Of a stretch of 64,000 nt of DNA, positions 58,201 to 64,000 are shown piece by piece (the first letter of the stretch is position 1; each line of letters begins with the position of its first letter). The stretch spans positions 49,341,466 to 49,405,465 of the forward strand of contig OY743183.1 of NCBI GenBank assembly GCA_963555705.1. Direction: 5' to 3'. This DNA is from Ligustrum vulgare (Eukaryota > Streptophyta > Magnoliopsida > Lamiales > Oleaceae). Both the position numbers and the translations under genes were made by a program. The notes beneath the pieces were generated by a model. The model made no database searches. It was not told where the DNA came from and saw nothing but the letters and a program-made list of their open reading frames with translations.

Positions 58201-61200
58201 TTGAGTTAGAATTTTCATTTTCAAAATCTCATATACCAAAATATTAGTTAGAAGGTAAAATCATGAGCGTCGAAATCAATTTGACAGCATATGAATTTTT
58301 TTGTTCCCATCATGGTTGAATTGTTCCAATTCCAGGAGGTTGCTTCAATTTCAATTATTGTTCCAATTTCATCTGCCTCCATACTCCAACCAATAATTTG
58401 TGCTCGTGTAACAATTGTGACTTGGATGCAAGTCAAGTTCTGCTCCATACTCCATACATTAACTTTTTTTTATGTGTGTTTAATGTATATAATTATTTTG
58501 TTGTTTAATTTTTTTAAGTTGATTATTCATTATGTTGTTGCTCGCGAAGTAGCACAACAATACATTAATATTCCAGAAGAATATTAATCATAGAATTGAT
58601 TATTATTCGTTGTTGCTCCTGAAGTAGCACAACATCATAATTAATATTCCAGAAGAATATTATTTGCTCCCGAAGAGTATAAATTAAATTTTCAATATTC
58701 TAGAAGAATATTGATTTATTATTCTTGAATAATCAAAATTTTAGAACTATAATTATTCTAGAAGAATAATTTGTGGTTGCTCCTGAGGTAGCACAATTTT
58801 TATTATAATAATATTCGTAAAGAATATTAATTGCTCCTGAAGAGCATAGTTTTGAAAGATTTATTATTCAATTGTTTCAAAAGAGCAAATATGAAGTAGC
58901 ACAACATATGATTAATATTTCAGAAAAATATTAATTGTAAATCTGTCCATTATAAATAATTTGTTGTTACTCCTGAAGTAGTACAACATTATAATTAATA
59001 TCCTGAAAGGATGTTATTTGCTCCTGAAGAGCATGAATTATAATTTTTAATATTCTAGAAGAATATTGATTTATTATTTTTTTTGGAAGAATCGAAATAA
59101 ATTTGTTAAAATATACCTTATTCCAGCAAATTATTATTGTTATTATTTTTTTGCTCTTTCAATTTTGTCATTGGAAATCACTACGTTATTTAGAATTCTC
59201 AAATACATTATTAGATTTGATTCTACCATATATTAGTTATATATCTAATTTTTATATATGGAATTCACGTGCATGTTTAGTATCTTTTGCATATTGGTAA
59301 AAGATTTAGTCAATTTTGTTAACTTTTATATATGGAGATTTTTTTTCCTGATATATGTTTGGTAATTCATTTTTATATATAAATTCATATTATGTTTATA
59401 TGGTAATTAATATTCTTTAAGATGATTAAATATTTGTAGTGTTCATTCATAAATTCTGATTTAATAATGTATCATGTTGTTGCTCACGAAGTAGGACAAC
59501 AATAGTAGTATTCTGGAAGAATATTACTTGCTTGTCACGAGCAGTATATTATAATTTCAATATTCTAGAAGAATATTGATCCAATGCTCTTGAAGAAGCA
59601 TAATTTAAAATATGTTTTAAACGAATATGGTGTTGGTGTTCTCGAATAAACACAACCCACGTTAGATAAATATTCCAGGAGAATATATTTTAACGTCACT
59701 CGTGTAGAGCACAAATATTGTTAGCTTGAAAGGTAGAATGAATCATTAATATCAATATTCCAGAAGAATATTGACTTATTATTCTTGAAGAATTGCAATT
59801 TTAGCAATATAATTATTCCAGAAGAATAATTCGTTATTTTGCTCCTAAATAGCAAAATAGATATTAATTATTGTTATAATTGAATGAGATTCGAACCAAT
59901 ATTCCATAAAAATATTGCGTTATTGCTATGTTTCAATATTCTAGAAGAATATTATTTTACTGCTCATGTGATAAATATTTCATTCTTTTTCTCAAAGAAA
60001 TTCGAATTTATTAATAATCCAGAAGATTATTATGATGTAGAATAACATATTGTTGTGATGATTCCTGAAGAATCATAATTTTATCTCATATGAAATATAA
60101 TAATGAAATATAATTTGCTTTCGGAGAGCCCAATATTATGAGATATGTTATTAATTTAATATTACAATATTCCGGAAGAATATTGACATATTGATTTTGA
60201 ATTAGTAATAGAAACGTGCTTTTCGAAGTAGCATATGTTTCGAAAAATATCTTATTTGAGTTCATGTTTATCCCTGAAGGAAAACATATAACTTATGTCA
60301 TAAGGACATTGATTAGTTTGACTACTTGAATAATATATGATTTAATCATTGAATTATATCTTATATTGAACCAGAAGTTCAATTTGATTTTATTATTTGG
60401 CATGACCAGTTGGACCATCATTGGATCAATAATGATGCGAAATTAAAATTGATACTCAATGAAGAACCAGAAGATTCTTCAATTCAATCATATATGATGT
60501 TTGTTCTCTTTCATGAAATTTTTCATTATCACAAGCTAAAATAGGGATTAAATTCCCTATATTTCTGAAAATTAATCGGGGTGATAAATGGGGACCCATC
60601 ATCCTCCACGTTGATCATCTAAATATTATTTGTATCTAACAGATTTGATACATGTACTAGATGATTGCATGGTGTTCGCAACCTGAAGTTTGGGAAATTA
60701 TTGCTCAAATTATGAATTATGAGCAAAATTTTCAGATTATATAATCAAGAATGTGTCTTGACAATGCTAGTGGACACGAATCTCAACATTTTAATAAGTG
60801 TTAGTTGGGATGTCGATAAATGGTTTAACATTTTTGTTTGTTAAACGCCTCCAATTAATTTAATTGAGAACAAAATACTTTCCTTTTTGTTTAGGGAATT
60901 CTATTACGCATCATGCCAATATCATAGTTCTCCCTATTATAATTGGCTTATGGATAGAGCATAACTTTTTCATATAATTAATAGTGCAATTGATCCACCA
61001 CAATGCACTGATATGGGAAATAAACAATGTTGAGAAAAATACGTTGTTTGAACATATATCCCAAATGGGTGATATTTTACAACGTCGAAAAAAAATGATT
61101 GTCAATTTGAATGGACAATTTTCTCAACATTAGGGGGAATATTAGTAGTTTTAAATCAAACAGATGCATCATATTATGTTATATATATATCCTCGCGATT

Positions 61201-62702
61201 GATAATATGAACCAGAAGTTCGATTGAAAATATGAACGAAAAGTTCAAAGATAACATAATTACAAGATGCATAAGAGATTAATAAAACCTCATGCTCTAT
61301 CTTATATTGATATGTAGCATGCCTGAAGCGTAGCGATATTTTATTCGAATAAAGATCCCCAAATAAATAAAAATAGAGCAAATGATTATAATGGTCTTAT
61401 TGAGGAGGCATATACCCGTGAGAGATTATTTATTGACATAATTAATTGTAAATCTCCAGAAGAGGTTCAAGTACTTGAAATATTGAAAATTGAGATCTCT
61501 ATAGTTATGTCTTGTGGGGGAAAGAAATCAAATTGAGATGATAATTGTGTCGACACACTTTTTAAAGCACTTATGCAAAAGCAAATTGCTAAGTTAGCCG
61601 CATCATAATGTGAATGATAGCGAGGATAATAAAAGAATATATGTCGAAGAAAATCGACATAAAAATAGTTGGCAAAAGTATGCATTCAGGCTAAATTAAA
61701 CTTTTTACAAAACCTGAAGTCCAAACACATAAAAGTGTAAAGCCAGTAAAATACCTATAGGTATAGTTGTAATACACGACTTGTTGCGCAATGAATGTTT
61801 CAAAAATCTGGCATAGATACAATATTTTATTTGCCTGAAAATGCATAATAAGTGCCTATAAATATATGATTATTAGAAATGTATATAATGAAAAATGATT
61901 TACTCTGATTACTAGCTTGCGCTCTTTGATGTACCAATGAGTGATATCAAAATGTATGATCATCAACTCGGTACGTTGGGAGTATTCTTTGAAGTACCAA
62001 TGAGTGAGATTAAAAAGAGTAATCAATACCTCGGTACTTTGGGATTTCGGTGAAATAATTAGAGAATATCTATTTGAAATATAGGAATCGTTACCTATCT
62101 AAAGTTTCACGACTTAAATTAGGTGGTAGCAATTTGACAATTGCAATGTGAAACATATATTATGCTTGAAGCATACAATATAATCCTCTAAGGATTAAAT
62201 ATATTTGAAATATATAGTTCAAGTTTTTAAGAAACTTGTTTGATCAAAGTATACATATACTTTGCGATCTGAATATTTAATATGCCTTGAAAAGATTCAT
62301 TTTGTAATTGAATGTGATTGTAGTATAAAATTATATTTGAAAATTCAGGCAATTGATTTTCAAGATACAAATTCATGGTTAATTATTCACCTGAAGTGAA
62401 TAAGTTAATTGTTCATTGATGTGAATAAGTCACTTCTAGATTTGAGACCTCCATTAAATGCATTGATGAATATTGATTGTAGAATATGGCTCGATGTAGC
62501 ATGTTCAAATAATTGGAAATATTTTATAGTTTTTCAAGTTCAAAGGAATAATTGAATTTATATTCGAAGAACAAATAATACAAGATATGCACTATTTATA
62601 TATGTTTTGTAAACATATTCGATATTGCACCGATTTACAGTTGAAATAATTAAATGCAGTATCAATATAATTGTAATGTTCCAATGAGAGGGAGCTAATA
62701 TA

Positions 62703-63292
62703 CGCTACACTCTTTTTTCCTTAGCCGAGATTTTGTCCCACGAGGTTTTCCTGGCAAGGTTTTTAATGAGGTAACTGTCATCAATATCTATTGGTATACT
62801 CTCCTATACGAAACTCCTGAAGAGATAAAGATATGAATGATTCAATAGAGATTGAATTAGGGAGAGTAACTATATGGGTGATTCAATACATACTGAATCA
62901 GGGGGAGTTGCCGTATTCTTTTCCCTTCGTTCAGATTTTTTCCCACTGAGTTTTTCTGACAAGGTTTTAACGAGGCAGCATCAAAATACTACAGAATTTC
63001 AACAAAGCTACTCAAGTGATAATGAAGTTGATTTATCTACAAAAGCACCATCAACATCTACATTCAAGACACCAGTTCACAAGATTGAGATACATCAACT
63101 CGATGATTTACAACGATCAACACTAGGGGGGAATAACTGTACTCTTTTTCCTTAGCCACAATTTTGTCCCGTTGGGTTTTCCTGGCGAGGTTTTAACGAG
63201 GCTGCATTCATCTTAATAACTGTACTCTTTTTCATTCGTTTGATATTTTTGTCCCATTGAGTTTTTATCAAACAAGGTTTTAACGAGACAGA
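62703..63292 (+). repeat. Four copies of a roughly 70-bp 3' tail module
   Basis: Modules at 62703-62774, 62911-62979, 63138-63206 and 63221-63292 share TACWCTTTTTYC, then TTTTGTCCCAYTGRGTTTT, then CAAGGTTTTAACGAGGCA. They are spaced unevenly, with the longest gap containing the coding-like frame 62874-63155. G-rich tracts (GAGAGGGAG, AGGGGGAG, AGGGGGGAA, AAGGGGGAG) precede modules one to three and the LTR. Confidence 0.92.
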
Positions 63293-63321
63293 TATTTTGT
63301 AATATATCATTTAAGGGGGAG

Positions 63322-63485
63322 TGTTGTAAATATTATCTTGTATTAGTGAATGACAATTGTATCCCCGTAACCCTAGTTATAATTACTTTGTATATCCCTT
63401 TCTTCCTCTATATATATGGGGTTCTGGTTCATAATAAAATACACAAGTTTATTGGTGTCTCTACTTTTCTCTCTAATTTATAAAA
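63322..63485 (+). mobile_element. Right LTR of the copia-type element
   Basis: It starts TGTTGTAAATATT directly after the purine tract and runs to a TTTATAA(AAA) end, where the left copy reads TTTATAACA. It is about 164 bp, shorter because of the ten-base pyrimidine difference. Flanks GACAA (left) and AGTTT (right) do not match, so no target duplication remains; the left flank is the inverted leader copy, not virgin target. Confidence 0.9.
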
Positions 63486-63704
63486 AGTTTTAATATAATA
63501 TATAGTAGATAATTATGTTTCTCTTATACATATTATTATATTTATTTTTAAATATTAAACACAAACATCTAACTAAATAAATTATCACCTTAATTTTAAA
63601 AAAAAAATTTCCTTCACATCATTTTTAAATTACATCTTTGAATCAGGTTTTATGTAATTTTCCCCGATTTTTACCCACCCGGTAAGCCCCATATATCAAT
63701 TTTA
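63486..63704. other. AT-rich spacer
   Basis: No features recognised between the right LTR and the GC-richer segment at the window end. Confidence 0.5.
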
Positions 63705-64000
63705 AAATTAGGTATTCGATCATTCCTCTCTTGCCCGGCTCTCAGCCACTGCTTCCTCTCTTCTACTCCGCTGCTGGCCCCTCCGAAGTCCGAACCTCCG
63801 ACAGCGCGCAGCACCGGAAGCCTCTCGGAGTTCGGTCTTTTCCGCCACTGGGTGCCAGGTAGGTCGCCTCTTCTTGACTTCTTCTCTACTGTACCATTTT
63901 CATCGCGTTTCCCCAATATTCCCCTTACTTGAATGAATTGCGAATTGTGAAGTGTGATTTCGTGATTATTGAATTTGTGATTTGGCGATTTTGTATCATC
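63705..64000 (+). other. Probable first (5' UTR) exon of a gene continuing past the window
   Basis: Composition changes abruptly to GC- and CT-rich (CTCTCTTGCCCGGCTCTCAG, then CCTCCGACAGCGCGCAGCAC), as in plant leader exons. CCAG|GTAGGT at about 63856-63865 is a fair splice donor and the sequence after it becomes T-rich and intron-like. No start codon with a long frame occurs, so this would be a noncoding leader exon. The minus-strand frame across it (63671-63916) has no recognised product and is the alternative reading. Confidence 0.45.

Larger units (their letters stand above)
58175..63321 (+). mobile_element. Internal region of the copia-type element, degenerate, hairpin-rich
   Basis: No gag is recognisable; instead 58.5-60.3 kb is a dense series of hairpins (see findings). 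Scraps of pol follow: WHDQL (60398) from the gag-pre-integrase domain, then integrase traces (a decayed HGDICGP-like stretch near 60580 and RMCLDNASGHESQHF near 60745), LNQTDASYY and GGI near 61130, a post-integrase trace with SPEEVQVLE (about 61455-61480), and faint RT traces after 61.7 kb. All are riddled with stops. The final 600 bases carry four copies of a tail module and a purine tract (TTAAGGGGGAG) directly before the right LTR. Confidence 0.85.

Noticed and set aside
56400..60250. CRISPR-like array
   Set aside because: The repeats are palindromic with varying stems and irregular spacing, in a plant copia element, with no cas genes.
62874..63155. 93-codon frame near the right LTR
   Set aside because: It spans the tail modules and purine tracts, and shows no domain; probably chance or a decayed scrap of the copia element.

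Overview
This is a plant, almost certainly eudicot, nuclear genome window. It is AT-rich, its one confident gene has plant-type GT-AG introns, and nearly everything else is transposon-derived: Ty1/copia and Ty3/gypsy (Athila-like and Tat-like) LTR elements, a MULE transposase remnant, a hAT-type element, Helitron-like ends and foldback structures. I found no rRNA, tRNA, CRISPR or bacterial features. Every transposon reading frame seen is broken.

Layout: 1-10.3 kb holds two opposed copia remnants. A SIRE/Maximus-like element lies on the minus strand (pol 1.2-4.6 kb, 5' LTR to about 5.95 kb). A second copia tail lies on the plus strand (RT/RNase H 5.96-6.94 kb, LTR 9.3-10.3 kb), and its 3' UTR is split by a 1.76-kb solo LTR with a perfect 5-bp target duplication. 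10.3-13.4 kb is intergenic, with a tandem duplication and a probable Helitron remnant. 13.57-17.54 kb is the one confident host gene: 11 exons, 461 codons, a DDT-domain chromatin protein of the Arabidopsis DDR4 type, with an E2F-like site just upstream. 18-22.2 kb is AT-rich repeats, an snRNA-type promoter box in a hairpin, a gag-like coiled-coil remnant and an 87-bp tandem repeat.

22.2-37.9 kb is a nested gypsy cluster, mostly minus strand: a truncated Athila-type LTR, Tat-like gag-pro-RT, an Athila-type 3' LTR and 3' region, a 2.75-kb LTR-like element with TSD GGTTT, Athila gag-protease, a Tat LTR and leader, and another Athila-type LTR. 38.4-41.6 kb is a long array of GTCAC-containing units with CCACC-rich blocks, split by a 958-bp hAT-type element with an 8-bp TSD. 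43.2-44.6 kb is a MULE transposase pseudogene. 45.5-48.2 kb is a second 2.7-kb LTR-like element (TSD AAATG) carrying a 25-bp hairpin array. 48.6-50.1 kb is a foldback element with roughly 0.7-kb arms.

The right end is structurally the most unusual. 51.7-56.4 kb is a giant imperfect palindrome: C-rich tandem modules and GTCAC arrays on the left, their reverse complements on the right, centre near 53.96 kb. 56.4-63.5 kb is a copia-type element (LTRs 58.00-58.17 and 63.32-63.49 kb) plus an inverted duplicate of its leader on the outer side of its left LTR. Its interior is studded with short perfect hairpins that share a five-base loop of the form YWGAA (CAGAA, CTGAA, TTGAA). I regard this recurring stem-loop pattern as the best candidate for something undescribed. 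The last 300 bases look like the GC-rich 5' exon of a gene running off the window.
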